Below, piece by piece: positions 30,170-42,344 of a stretch of 64,000 bases of DNA (positions within the stretch are counted from its first letter, which is position 1; each line of letters starts with the position of its first letter). Origin of the DNA: Chrysemys picta bellii (Eukaryota; Chordata; Testudines; Emydidae); NCBI RefSeq assembly GCF_011386835.1, contig NC_088791.1:27626998-27690997 (forward strand). Direction: 5' to 3'. The notes beneath the pieces are model-generated. The model was given only the letters and a program-made list of their open reading frames with translations, did not search any database and was not told where the DNA came from. Made by a program: the position numbers and the translations under genes.

Positions 30170-30999
30170 GAAGCTAGTGGCTCCCTGCTCCAGGCTTCCA
30201 TTGCTTCCTAGCTCTGTGCAGGGGTCTGGGGCTCCACGATCCTGCTTCAGTTTCCATTGCCCCACAGATCCATATAGGGACTGTGGAGTAACAAACAGGT
30301 TCCAGTTGCTCCTTGGCCTTGTGTAGGGATCCAAGGAGTGAGGGGGAGCTATTTGCTCTCCAGGCTTACGTAGGTTTGTGAATGAAAAAAGGCCCCTTAC
30401 TCTTGCTGCTCCTTAGCTCTGTGCCTGAAAAAGAGCCTCTTTATGGACCCAAGACTCATACAGCAGGAAGCCTGCTGCTGGGATGGAGGTAAAGGCCTCT
30501 TGCCATGGTTTGGGATGAGCATAGCTGCCCCCGAGCAGTGCATGAGACAGGATGTGCAACCACACATCCACAAAACAGTGAAACTTACTACTCAAAGTGC
30601 TGTCAGACATACAAAATGAACACAAAAGAACGAGAACAAAATAACTTGCTTCACTTATGTCTTCCAGTTTAAGTAAACTCTGGAAAGACTCTTTTTAGAA
30701 CTATGGTAGCAGGCTGTCTACAGTTTCAGGCAGACATCAATGCTTTGACTACACTTGGTTCATGTTTTCAAGGTTTTCTTTGTAACCATTTTGTTGTAAT
30801 CTATCTTTTTTTAAATTAAAACTGTTATTCTCACATCACTCCAGGAGCTGTGACCCTAGATATTTGGCTATGCCTTGATCTGGCACTGAATATAAAAATG
30901 TACATGTTGAATGTCTAAACAAATTACATATGATTTTCTAAAAGAAAAGTTTCTTTACTGTAGGATTTTTTTTATAATGCATCATATGTATGTAACCCT
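30170..30999. other. no recognisable feature
   Basis: No gene or complete repeat was recognised. Confidence 0.35.
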
Positions 31000-32390
31000 T
31001 CTGTCAGGCCAAGTTGATAGCAGCAAGGGCCGGGTTCAGTACATAGGGGTCCCTTCCCAACAGCGTGACACAGAACCAGCTCGAGCCCCCACCCAGTGAC
31101 CTGGGAAAATCTTACACACACCCCTAGGCGCCTCGAAGAGGCAATATTTCCCCTCTCGCAAGCACAGAGCCTCGGTGTAGCAGAAAATGTTTAATAACAT
31201 GAGGTAAACGACATAGCATTAAATTGGGAAAACACCACAACTAGAGTTCATAGACCAAACCATGAGCGAAGACCCACCCCAGCAAATTGGGCCGTGTCCT
31301 CTCCTGTTGGTTCTTGAAACCAGCGACCCAAGAATCACCAAAGTCCCAAAAGTCCACCAATCCCAAAGTCTCTTGGGTCCAGTAACCCAAGAATCACAAA
31401 AGTCCCAAAAGCCCGACAACCCCCCAAAGTCTCTGTCCCTGATCCGTGCAGCCCCAGAGTTCAAGGGGGGGGGTGAGCAGGGTGTTAAGGGGCACCTTAC
31501 GTGATCCGAGGCCAACCGGCTGCTTCTCCGTGGGGTTCCACCGCAGCCTTCACCACGAACTGCTCCACTCCACCCGCAGTCCCACTCCTGCCGCCCCACG
31601 AACTGCTCTGGCAGCTGCTCCGCTCCGCTCACCGACCTGTGAGCCGCTCCGCTCCACTCCGCTCCCCGACCTGTGAGCCGCGCCGCTCCGCTCCAGCCGT
31701 CCCTTGGGCCGCTCCCACAAGGCTCTGCTCTGCTAGCTGCTCCTCCAGCCGCTCCGCTTCAGGCTCCCCCACTAGTTAACACAGCCTCAGTGATCTCAGC
31801 TCTTAAATAGCTTTAGCTCTTTTGTGATTTCAGCTCTTAGTGATTTCAGCTAGTAGTAGGGGAGCCCCAGTGCTGGTGCACTATTGGCCCAAAGTGAACT
31901 CAGCTCAGCAGTCTGTAACTAGACTCCTAAGGGAATCAAAGTTAGCTCTTACATTCAACAGTGGAGAGAGGAGGAGGAGGAGGTGCAATTGGTGTTTCAG
32001 GCCCACAAAATAGACCCACACCACCAGGTACCAATACCTGCCCCCAACCTCTCTCAATTCACTGGGTTTTGTAACCCATGCCCCTTGACAAGCAAATGCT
32101 ACTTAGGTAATGGTGAATGACTCACTCAGTCCTTCTGTCATACAACAGTTCCACTGGCCTTGATTCACAGAATCAGAGTAACAAAACTTTATTCTTCCTG
32201 CCCCAATAACAGAGAAACTGGGGATCCCACACCAGCCAAAGTAACCACTTTGAGTTGTTGTTGTCCCAGGCTAGGCGAGTGGGTGTGCCTATGCAAACAA
32301 GATCAGCCCCTGGAGTTCTTTTCCACACTCGCCATAATTCACCACCAGATGTCAGGGTAGAGCTCATCCTGACTCTGCTTACATGTAAAT
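31000..32390. mobile_element. possible LTR-derived repeat, composite
   Basis: The region is compositionally distinct. It has direct repeats of GTCCCAAAAG..CCAAAGTCTC at 31340-31430 and a CCGCTCCGCTCC tandem block at 31610-31760. Complements of AATAAA-like signals lie near 31188 (TTTAATAA) and 32187 (TTTATTC), so it may be one or two minus-strand LTRs. No coding part and no clear ends were found. Low certainty. Confidence 0.3.
31605..31765. repeat. CCGCTCCGCTCC-type tandem repeat
   Basis: Runs of CCGCTCCGCTC, GACCTGTGAGCCG and AGCCGCTCC are repeated. Pro/Ser/Arg-rich frames across it are artefacts of the repeat. Confidence 0.6.
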
Positions 32391-33794
32391 CAAATACAAA
32401 CAAATAAAAATTAGGTAATAACATGCATTCAACTGTTGCTGTTATTAACTGCAACACACTCTCAATCTATTAATTTAATATCATGTCCTACCTAATGTTT
32501 GGAAAATGCAGCAATTACATTTATCTTGTAAAAATGCAAGTCATTATTTCCACTTCAAATTCAGCATAATAATCAGATATTTAAACCTCAAGGATGCTGA
32601 AAATTAAAAAACAAAACAAAATTAAACTATATTAAATGTAGGAAATCTGATACAGCAAGTATCTAATTTTTTTAAGTTCGGCTATGGGTGGAGTATGGTG
32701 AAAAGATATTTTAGGAAGCAAATATAATTAATTATGAATTCAGGGTGACGTTTTAAATAGCTTTTCATGTGAAATGAATTTTTGAATCAGTACCCTTCAA
32801 AACAGGCTTCAGCATCAAATGGCATGAAATAATCATAGATAATTTTATTTAATGTTCTGAAGCCCCAGTTAGAAGGTCTGGTTCTCCTTTCACTTACTGC
32901 TGATTTTTACAAACATAAGTGGGGGGAGATCAGACTCACTGAATGCGAAACTTGCTTAAAGATGACAATTATTCCTGATATATTAGCAATTACTGCTGGC
33001 CTGTACTATTGGCCAAGAATTGAGTTTTTGTAAGTTTCCTCCAAATTCTAAATTAAAACACACACACACTCAAATCTCCCAATCTACTGACCAAATGAAA
33101 ATAACTTATCTTAGAACGTGAAGTAAACAATGCTGTGCTTCAGCTCTTGCAGAAGGTGCACGTTTAACTAATCAAGTCCAAACTCCCTTTGAGTTCAATG
33201 GGAGCTGGATTGGGCACCCTGTTCCCAGAGCTGTTCTTGTACCCTCATGGACACTGGTCCAGAAACAAAAAACATGATCTTGGCTTGTACTCCTGGGTAA
33301 ACTTAATAAATACTTGGTACTTAGTGATATATATCTTCAAAGCATGGTAAAAACAAAGACTAATTAAAATTCGTGATAACACTTGTTGTTCTGAAGCACC
33401 TGTGAAGAGAAATAAATAAAATAACGTATAAGGCTGTATTGTGCTTAATGGCACTGGTCTGGATCCTATTCAGTGTAGTTTCTTATATCATGCTCATGAC
33501 CTGAGTAGTACGTGAACTCCAGGAGACTGGTGGCCATCCACAAAGGGGACTCAACCAGGGCTGTAACAGTGTGTTTGTTTTCTCATCCTCTTCCCAGGAA
33601 GAGATGACTGTGCAAAGGAATATTTTGGTTTTGAATTTTTAATAATATATATTATATACATACATATGTTGCTATATGTTATAGTAGTTAAAGTAAAAGA
33701 AATACACCTTGCACTTAGAGCGGAAGGTATTGAGGTTTCCAACAGTCCCTAGTTCCTGAGAGAGTTAATTTCAATCTTGCCCCGCTGCATACTG
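32391..33794. other. no recognisable feature
   Basis: AT-rich. A short (CA)n at 33059-33070 is the only simple repeat. A long AT-only run lies at 33636-33672. Confidence 0.35.
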
Positions 33795-34890
33795 CATTGC
33801 TTTAGTCCAGCCGAGCAGTGACAAAGGCTTGAATGACTAAGGCCAGGTCATTGGTTACCAAGATGGGATGAAGTATCCTAGTCAACCAGGGATAGTAGAA
33901 AGTGATACTTGTGAATGCTGCTATGTGACAGCTTATCATCAGTATGGAATCCAGGAGTACATCTAAGCTACAGATAGAATTGACAAATTGTGGGTATCTG
34001 CCTTCAGCCAAAGGAGATTGTACTGTGGCTGTAAACTTCAAAATGCCTTCCTTTGCCCATCAGCATCACCTGTGTCTTTACTCAGTTTCTGCTTCAACCA
34101 ACTATTCTTCATCCATGAGCTGAACTTATCCAAGTTCTGGGCCATCTTGGTAGTAAAGATGTGGTCATATGTAAGGCTACGATTTGGTCACAGAGGTTGA
34201 GGAAGTCACGGAATCGTTGACTTCCGCAGACCTCCATGACTTCAGCCCACAGCAGGTGGGAGCTGCAGACTACCCCCTCTCCCATGGTGGCTGGGCACTT
34301 CGGGGTACCCCTGCCATCTTGAGTGGCGGGGGTCCCTGGCTGCTCCCCAGCCACCACGGGTTGTGGTGGGGGATCCCCTGCAGCTCCCCAGTCCCTGGGC
34401 AACAGGGGTCCCTCCCAGCCATGGAGCATGGGTCGCAGCTCCCAGCCACAGCAGGGCAGGGTGCTGGACCCTCCTCTCTCTCCCTTTTTGTCATGGACAT
34501 TTTTAGTAAAAGTCACAGACATGTCACAGCTTCTGTTAATTTTTGTTAATTGGCCAAGAATTTTACTAAAAATGTCCATGATAAAATCGGAGCCTTAGTC
34601 ATATGTAGTGAAAGATAAGCAGAGCTGTGTGTCATCTGCCTACTGCTGGCATTTGAGTCCATATTATCTGATCAGTTCACCTAGTTGCTGCATGTATATG
34701 TTGAATAGGACCACAGAGAGAAATGGTCCCTTTTGGATTCTACGAGTGAAAGGTCTGGTAGTGGAGATGCAGTTTCTCATCACTATTCATTTGGGGCATC
34801 TCTCCAAGGACAATATAAAACCATCTTACCCAAGGAGACACTCCAGAAGAGACTGTGCATCAGGTAAGCACAATGGAGTTCAGAATTTTC
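33795..34890 (-). mobile_element. L2-type LINE remnant, split by a hAT element
   Basis: On the minus strand the right piece (34606-34890) reads FNIYM..LGELI and ADDTQL (complement of about 34622-34641, the RT catalytic block with its Tyr lost). The left piece (33795-34163) continues with SLDVLLDSILMISCHIAAF and LVIQAFVTARLD, which correspond to the LGVLLDSSL and VTSRLDYCN blocks of LINE2 proteins. The two pieces are separated exactly by the hAT insertion with its duplication. Ancient and full of stops. Confidence 0.7.
34172..34597. mobile_element. non-autonomous hAT element, 426 bp
   Basis: The ends TAAGGCTACGATTTGGTCA and TGATAAAATCGGAGCCTTA are inverted. The exact duplication GTCATATG is at 34164-34171 and 34598-34605. 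The interior is GC-rich without a transposase. A TTGTCATGGACATTTTTAGT / ACTAAAAATGTCCATGATAA pair forms an inner inverted repeat at the right. Confidence 0.93.
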
Positions 34891-35315
34891 CTACACATGG
34901 GTTGTACTGGTGCTGTTGCAGCCTTTAAAAGGTGCAGTATATGCTCCTATCCATGAACAGCCATCTCTGCTGAGTAGTACAAGGGAGGAGCAGGGTTGTT
35001 TGAGGTAGCTAGTGTTGCTTGTCCCATGTAGTGTTTGAGCTCAGGTAAGCACTAGGAGTACAGTCCCTAGCCCCTGTGAAGAGGGTACCATGTACCCCCT
35101 TCCTCACTTCAGTACCTGTGCAGAAGTCAGCTACATTATGGCTTTTGATGTGTGTGTGTATTCATTTTCAAAACACTGACATGAGAAAGAACTTCTTACA
35201 GTAAAAGTTTGTGAAGGGTTATTATAGACATTAATGCTCTATATTCAGAGATGCTTAAAAGAAACAGCAACTTGGGCCAGCTGACGTATGGAAACTCATT
35301 TTGTTTAATACATTT
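34891..35315. other. no recognisable feature
   Basis: Unassigned sequence between the L2 and CR1 remnants. A short (TG)n is at 35150-35158. Confidence 0.35.
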
Positions 35316-35835
35316 TAAGGGGCCAGAAAGGGCCGCTATGGTCATCTAATCTGGCCACCTGCATAACACAGGTCATACACACACGAACTTCTGTATCAAA
35401 CCCGTAACTTGTTTGAGCTACAGCAACTCATATAGACAGTCAATCTTCATTTAAACACTTGAAGTAATGGAGAATCCACCAAGTCCTCAGGTAAGTTGTT
35501 CCAATCATTAATTACCTTCACTGTTAAAAAATAAAATGCCTTATTTTGTTTCAATCTGTCTAGCTTTAAGCTTTGAACCATTGGCTCTTGTACCTTTTTC
35601 TGCTACATTAAAGAGCCTGAGCCTCACTATCAGATCTTAGCTATCTAAGTACTTGTAAATCATGATCAAATCATCTCTTAACCTTCCCTTAGGTAAACTA
35701 AATAGATTGAGTTTACTGAACCTCTCCCTCTGAGGCAGTTTTCCAGATCTTGAATAATTTTTGTAGCTCTTTGTGAATCCTTTCCAATTTTTTCAACATC
35801 CTTTTTGAAGTGTAGACACCAGACTTGGACACAGG
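35316..35835 (-). mobile_element. CR1 LINE 3' portion
   Basis: The left end GGGCCGCTATGGTCATCTAA / TCTGGCCACCTGCATAACAC is the reverse complement of a CR1 3' end. It continues through CTGAACCTCTCCCTCTGAGG, TTTGTAGCTCTTTGTGAATC and AACATCCTTTTTGAAGTGTA, the usual minus-strand order of CR1 3' coding sequence. Degraded. Confidence 0.75.
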
Positions 35836-36260
35836 ACGTTTAGTTACAAAACTAAAAACGTAGTCCACATTAATTGAAAGGCTTGCTAAGGTTCACTCAA
35901 GTATCTGCCAAGCAAACCTGGGGTTAGTTTCCAGTAAACCTAGGCCAATATATAGTTTTCCATTTAAATTGCATAGAGCATGCAAATTGCAACATTTTTT
36001 AAAATAAAACCAGGTAAAACTCAGTGGGTATACATTTGTTTTTAGATTTTTGTTTGTTTGAGTGGGTTTGTTTAATTGCAAAACTGAAAGCAGAAGTTTG
36101 GGGGACAGCATTTTGTGCAAACTGATGGACTCAAACCAAAAACTATGAAACTATTTGCAGGAACCTCTGAAGTCCCTGGTTTTCACAAAGATCTGTCTAA
36201 AACATTGTTTTAAGCTAATTTTGTATGCAAAGAGGTGAGGGGGAAGAAGAAAAGGGATGT
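35836..36260. other. no recognisable feature
   Basis: AT-rich, no repeat boundaries seen. Confidence 0.4.
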
Positions 36261-36268
36261 GAGTGAAG

Positions 36269-37257
36269 TAAGGTTACCATATTTCAACAATCAAAAAAGA
36301 GGACGGGAGGAGCCCTGCCCTAGCCCCTTCCACTCCCCCCCCACTTCCCACCCTCTCAGAACCCCCAACCCCCCCCACTCCTTGTCCCTGTGATTGCCCC
36401 CCTCCTGGGACCCCTGCCCCTAACTGCCCCCCAGGACTCCACCCCCTACCTAAGCCTTCCTGCTCCTTGTCCCCTGACTGCCCCCTCCTGAGATCTTCCC
36501 CACATCCTAACTGGCCCCCTAGGACCCTACCCACTACCTGTCCCCTGACTGCCCCAACCCTTATCCACACCCCCCCCCCTGACAGCCCCCCCCCCAGAAT
36601 CTTGACCCATCTAAACCCCTCTGCTCCCTGTCCTCTGACTGCCCCCTCCTGGGACCCCTGCTCCTAACTGCCCTCCAGAACCCCACCCCCTACCTAAGCC
36701 TCCCTGTGCCTTGTCCCCTAACTGCCCCCTCCTGAGACCCCCCCACCTGTACTCTGACTGCCCAAAACCTTACACCCCCAACCCCCAGACAGCCCCCCCC
36801 CCGACTCCTGACCCATCCAACCCTCCCCCCTGCTCCCTGTCTCTTGACTACCCCCTCCAGAACCTCCCTGCCGCTTCTCTGGCCCCTGGCCCCCTTACTG
36901 TGCTGCAGAGCAGCACGCTTGACAGCGGGGGAGGGGAGCAGGGTCAGAGCTCCAGACTGCCAGAGGCCCGAGGTGAACGGCTGGCCGGCGATCTGCGAAT
37001 GCAGGGAGGGGGAGGGAGGGAGAGAGAGAGAGAGGAGGGGACTGGTCTCAAGTTGCAGGGGAGAGGAGGGGGGAAGTGGAAGAAGGGCTCAGGCTGCCGG
37101 AGCCCCGTGTGAGTGGCACGATCCGGCCGGCTGCCCTGTAAGCCACGCATGCTCTGCATGGGGGGAAATCCGGACATTGACAAATTCCCCCCAGACGCTA
37201 TTTTTAACTCAAAAAAGCCGGACATGTCCGGGGGAATCCGGCCGAATGGTAACCCTA
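36269..37257 (-). mobile_element. non-autonomous relative of the intact hAT, 989 bp
   Basis: The left end TAAGGTTACCATATTTCAAC matches the complement of the intact transposon's right end. The right end (CCGGACATGTCCGG..ATGGTAACCCTA) matches the complement of its left end, including the ACATGTCC palindrome. So this is the same family in reverse orientation. The exact 8-bp duplication GAGTGAAG is at 36261-36268 and 37258-37265. The transposase is replaced by a C-rich array (36310-36920) and a GC-rich stretch. Confidence 0.93.
36310..36920. repeat. C-rich minisatellite in the hAT derivative
   Basis: Imperfect tandem units carry CTGACTGCCCCCTCCTGGGA, CCCCTGCTCCTAACTGCCC and ACCCCACCCCCTACCTAAGC. 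Pro-rich open frames are its translation. Confidence 0.8.
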
Positions 37258-37802
37258 GAGTGAAGCATTCAGTCAGAAACATACAGGAGTTCTAAATTAT
37301 TTAAAAAGTAAATCTTATCTTGTTCACTTGAAGACCTGCCATCATATGTGCCCTGTAAGATACATGGTTGGACGGTCACCCAGGAGAGATTCAAGTGGCA
37401 CACAGTTGACTAGCAGAGCCACACCCACCCACCCGGCTGAGTGTGTTCAGGTGCCCCTCCACCCCGCTGCTTTGCAGCCACGTTGCTCCTGCAGCTGCTC
37501 CCAGGACCGTCCTGGGGGCTGTGCAGAGTGGGGGGAGGAAGGAAGGTACTGATGTCAGCATGTCCCTCTGCCCCTGTACCCCATCTCCACAGAGCAAGGT
37601 AGAGGGGACAGGGCTCAGGACTCATAGCAGCTCTGAGGTCTGAACAAGCCTTCTGATGAGTGAGTGCCTTAAAGAGACAGAGACTTCCCCAGCAGCCAGC
37701 ACACACAATCTGTCAGTCTGACACACACACTCTCTCTCGGTCTCTCCCACTCCACATGCACCCCCTCTCCATAAAGCAGGGGGGGGGGGGGGAACAAATG
37801 GT
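37258..37802. repeat. unidentified repeat, left part
   Basis: The sequence GAGTGCCTTAAAGAGACAG..ACTTCCCCAGCAGCCAGC at about 37661-37700 recurs at 38051-38110, on the other side of the MITE at 37811-38035. This suggests an internal tandem or direct duplication of about 390 bases before or around that insertion. The family is unknown. Confidence 0.4.
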
Positions 37803-37810
37803 TCAGGAGG

Positions 37811-37841
37811 CAGGGCTGGCTCCAGCATTTCTGCCGCCCCA

Positions 37842-37888
<47 letters not shown>

Positions 37889-38035
37889 GCGATTGGCAGT
37901 GGCAGTTCAGGGGCAGATCCTTCGCTCCCAGGGGGAGTGAGGGCCCTACCGCCCCCAAATTGCTGCAGGTGCTGCCCCTCTCCCTTGGCCGCCCCAAGCA
38001 CCGGCTTGTTAAGCTGGTGCCTGGAGCCAGCCCTG
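37811..38035. mobile_element. hAT-type MITE with a 41-A tract
   Basis: The ends CAGGGCTGGCTCCAG and CTGGAGCCAGCCCTG are perfect 15-bp inverted repeats. The exact 8-bp duplication TCAGGAGG is at 37803-37810 and 38036-38043. A run of 41 A (37845-37885) has expanded inside, next to the CCGCCCCAAGC motif. Confidence 0.93.
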
Positions 38036-38043
38036 TCAGGAGG

Positions 38044-38465
38044 AGCTTTCAGTGAGTGCCTTAAAGAGACAGCAAATGGGTGTCTCTCAGAAACTTCCCC
38101 AGCAGCCAGCGTGTGTGTACACACACTGTGTCACACACCTCTCAACACTGTTACTTCTTGGTACTTCCTGCAATGCACATATATTCTCTGTAATTTTATT
38201 CTTTCAAAGTGTGTCAGTTTAGTTTTTTGACTGGTCTATGCATTTCATAATTTTTATTTCTCTTACACTTTAATTCTTTGAGTAGTGAGTTCTAAAATGC
38301 CTAACTTGTCCTGGATGGAGTAATTATCCTTATTGGTAACTTTTAAAAATATATGTATCTAGGTTTTTTGTCTCCACTGGAGGCGCACATCCTCACAGTA
38401 CCTTGGTGAACATAATTTTTTCCACCCATGTGTGGAATAAATTAAGAGGGAACATTGCTGCTATC
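38044..38465. repeat. unidentified repeat, right part
   Basis: The direct repeat described at 37661 is followed by (GT)n/(AC)n near 38111-38125 and by an AT-rich stretch ending about 38465 (GGAATAAATTAAGAGGGAAC). Probably the tail of an old transposon. Not classified. Confidence 0.35.
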
Positions 38466-40070
38466 TAATCCTATGTTATGTGCCATAAATTCTGGGATTG
38501 CTGAACTGGCAGGAGATTGGCACTAAAGGGTTAGTCCTTTCAGCTGATTGCTGGAAGAGAACACAGCTTAAAAATTCTTTCGGCAATCTTGAGCTCTCAA
38601 TATGTTAAAACTGCCTGAATCACAGTTTGACCAACAAAGACAGACAAGTAAGCCAAGCAGGTAACAAACTGCACTATACACGTTGTGACTTTTTGTGTAA
38701 ACCAGGGAAAACTGTGCTATTGATACTTCTTACCCTTACAAAAATTGCTGATTTTTCTTTTTTGGTTTTAACAGACAAAATTAAAAGCAACACCTCCTTC
38801 CTAAAAAGTATTGTCCAAAAAGACAAATAGGTGGGGGGGGGGGGGGGGGGGGAGAAAGGAAAAATTAACAAAAACGTGAATAATCTCATGGATATTACTG
38901 CTTGTATTGGGCTGGAGAACAACTTATTCTGAGAGTAGGCACATTAATTTCAATGGGACTGCTTACTGAGTAAGTTACCATTTGGCAGAATCAGATCCAT
39001 TGATATCCAACTTAGTTTTACACAGTGCCTGATATTCTCTAGATTCCTGACCTGCTTTACACAGTAATAACGGAGCAGCAACAGTGCAGTAATTGGTAAA
39101 AGAACAGAAATTATATGCTTAAAAGCAATCTGAATTATTTTATTTTGGATTTTTGTGAATAAAAAGCTGTTTTCCCTATTGACACAGCTGCATACATGTA
39201 ATTGTCTCACTAAGTGTATATACAGTTAACATCACTGCTGAATTACCAATAGTAACAAATATTCTAAGGTACTTTTACTGGAAGCACAGTTATGCTGTAT
39301 TCTATTCAAAAGGCCCACTTCTGTGCTGTCCTGAGTTTCCTTCAACTTCCATGAACCTCCATAGGTTCAGCACCTTGCATGAGTGAGCATGATTTGAGCT
39401 GCTCAAGTTCCTTTGCATTAATATTTTCCATATTCCACACTTTCCCCTACTTAAGATCAGAGTGCATGCAGAAACCAAAACGAACAATGGACAGTCCTGT
39501 GAATTGCTTCTCTGTACAGGATGTAGGGTGGAGTCCTAAGGAGCTTGTGTAATCCATCTGGAAGTCCAAAACCACACTCTAAAAACAAACTTTTTCTTAA
39601 TGAAGTCACACAATAAGGAGGCATTACGTTTGTTTAGTGAAATACGGCCTTATAAACTATCAGGAACAATGTATGCTCTAAAATATTTAAGATTTTAAAT
39701 CATTAGACTGTACATGTTGTGCCCTAAATTACAGGAAATGAACTTTAATAGTAACGGAAAGGCTTTTTTCCCCTTTTTAAACCTCTAAGACCTGTGTTCA
39801 GTGTCTTTTTAATACATCCATTCCTCACACACCTAAAGCAGACCAGGGAGCTGCTATTCCTAATGTTGGTGTTGGGAGTTATTCCTTTTTTAGTTTAAAA
39901 ACACTAAACCCCAATTATATATCCTTGCTGGTACAGTAAACAGGACATGGTTTTCAAACACCGTTTTAAGATGTACTTGTATGGTAATTTTAAAAGCAAC
40001 CTAAATATTTTATTAGGGGCAAATCCTGCCCCCTGCTCTGAGAATGTGGAGGGCCCTCTTGCACCAGAAC
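38466..40070. other. no gene recognised; poly-G at 38833-38852
   Basis: AT-rich sequence. The only clear feature is a run of 20 G. Short frames lack motifs. Confidence 0.4.
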
Positions 40071-40073
40071 TAG

Positions 40074-40228
40074 TTTGGTTGGCAACCCTCCAGGATTGGC
40101 CTGGAGTCTCCCAGTGACTACTGAAAACAATCCAAGAGGTTTTAATAGACTATTTTAAGAAAATGACATTGTCACATAGGGAAAAAACATCTCCTGGAAT
40201 AGATTCAGTCAGAGTTGGCAACCCTATT
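40074..40228. mobile_element. probable hAT-like MITE (GTTGGCAACCCT ends)
   Basis: GGTTGGCAACCCTCCAGGAT at the left and GAGTTGGCAACCCTAT at the right, with TGGAGTCTCCCAGTGACTAC inside, match a common turtle MITE. The left end is mutated and no duplication was found. Confidence 0.45.
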
Positions 40229-40538
40229 TGCAACAGGTGGAGCAAGACTTAGGGAGGCTATGAAAGGATGTAGAGTCCTGTGCAATGTGAATCCAGCATA
40301 TGACCATTGCTCCCACTGAAGCAGAGGAGTGGACAATGCAGCACCTGCATAGGAGGCAGCATACAGCCCATTGCTCCATTTCACAGCATTCCACCCTCAG
40401 AAGTTGAAGCAGACTTTTGTTGTTTTATTTCAAAAACATTTCATTCATCTCTAAAAATGTTGTCTTTGTTGATGTGGAGGAAGGAGGAAGTTTTACGGAG
40501 CTTTGGAAAATAATGATCAAAAAGGCACACATTATATT

Positions 40539-41106
40539 TAGGGCTCTACCAAATTCTCAGTCATGAAAAACACATCAAGAACTGTGAGATCTAGTCTTGT
40601 GTGTGCTTTTACCCTGTACTATACAGATTTCACAGGGGAGACTAGTGTTTCTTAAACTGGGGGTCCTGACCCAAAAGGGAGTTGCAGGGGGCGTTGAAGA
40701 TTGAAACACTTACCTCTGCACTACCTTCAGTGGAAGCAGGAGAGCGGCACCTGGTGGCCGGGCACCCAGCTCTGAAGGCAGGGCCCTGCCAGCAGCAGCA
40801 CAGAAGTAAGAGTGGCAATACCATACCAAACCATCCCATCCTTACTTTTGCAGCTGCCGCTCTCTAGCTGCCCAACTGTGAAAGCAGTGCCACCACCACC
40901 GTAGAAGTAATAGTAGCAATACCACAACCCCCCCCCCCCCCTACAATGATCTTGCAACCCCCACAACTCCTTTTTGGGTCAGGACCCTTACAATTACACC
41001 ACCATGAAATTTCAGATTTAAGTAGCTGAAATCATGAAATTTACTATTTTTAAAATCCTGTGACTGTGAAATTGACCAAAATGGACTATGAATTTGGTAG
41101 GGCATA
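40539..41106. mobile_element. non-autonomous hAT element, 568 bp
   Basis: The ends TAGGGCTCTACCAAATTC and GAATTTGGTAGGGCATA are inverted. The exact duplication ATTATATT is at 40531-40538 and 41107-41114. Inside is a second nested inverted pair, TAAACTGGGGGTCCTGACCC (near 40655) and GGGTCAGGACCCTTAC (near 40977). A poly-C run is at 40929-40941. Confidence 0.92.
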
Positions 41107-41114
41107 ATTATATT

Positions 41115-41720
41115 GTACAGGTAATGTTTCCAGGGCCTGAATCAAGTATAAATGAAGTTAATGGAAGCATTTTCATTCACATCAATCACACATTTTTCTT
41201 CTTCTTTTAAATGTTCAGTCTATTGCTAGCATTATTTGCATGAAAACATGGCCTTTAAGGAATTCACCTGCTTCTTCTGCATATTTTTATTGACATTTTA
41301 ATTGCCTGTTTGTGTGATCACAATAGTTGCTGCAGAGAAGCTTCTGGTATTTAAGGACTTCTGTTACAATCTGTCCCTAGTGATTTGTGGTACAAGTACA
41401 AAATACAGAACTAATAAATACAGTTAAAATATAGTACTGTTACAGAAATTGTATTTTTTTAATTTAGAAGAAATAAAATCTTACAACAGTCAATAACAGC
41501 TCAGATTGTACTAAAGCACATTGTTAATTTTTAAATAGCCGCACCGATGGAATTTCTAGTATCAAATCACCAAAAGGATTGCTTTTGTAATGATAAGGCT
41601 TGTAATGCATTACCTTCACTATCATTTTCACTGGTAGGTGAGTTTAATGTTGAGGCTTTCATTATAATGGTATTTTCCATGCTCACAACTTTCTGAAGAA
41701 ATCTGCTTTGGAGCTGAAAA

Positions 41721-41756
<36 letters not shown>

Positions 41757-42344
41757 GTTGGAGAGGAAATCCCTTCAGCCATTGGGCAGGTGGGGGGGGG
41801 GGCGAGGGGGGAGAGACGGGGACGGACAAAAACACAAAAAACACTTTTCTAGCATGTTAAGGTCTATTCCCCTTCCCCCCCTACTAATAAAAACTTCTAA
41901 GATGGCTGAGGAACCTCTCAAAAGTTTATTTGTGATCCTTTCCAGTTTTGTATAATTGAGTTTGATTAGCATATGCTCTATTCCATTATCCAAGATATGA
42001 ATTAAAGTACTCTAATATTAGAGGCAGAACAGAGCCCTGCTATATACTTCATTCAGCATCACCTCACAATCTGACAATTGGAAAGTATTACAAGACAAGC
42101 TAAACAATGTAGAATATATGTTTCAACTTAGTTATGAACTTGTCAGTAATCCTATGCTGTGCAGGGTTGGTACTTATGTGTATGGGAAAGCTGCAAGGAA
42201 AACCCAAAGGCCGAAGGAAGTGAAGTTTATGATTCAATAGGTGATATTCTTCCCTCAGAGATAGTATTGAACCAATGCATGAGCACACCATTAGCTACCT
42301 GAGATGCTGTCTTTCTGATGAGATGCAAAATCTGAGGCCCCATG
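41115..42344. other. no gene; A8-T27 tract at 41717-41751
   Basis: AT-rich sequence. Eight A are followed by 27 T, then a G-rich stretch (41789-41812). No repeat boundary was found. Confidence 0.4.

Noticed and set aside
36274..37112. Pro-rich genes in the C-rich block
   Set aside because: Translations of the minisatellite inside the non-autonomous hAT element.
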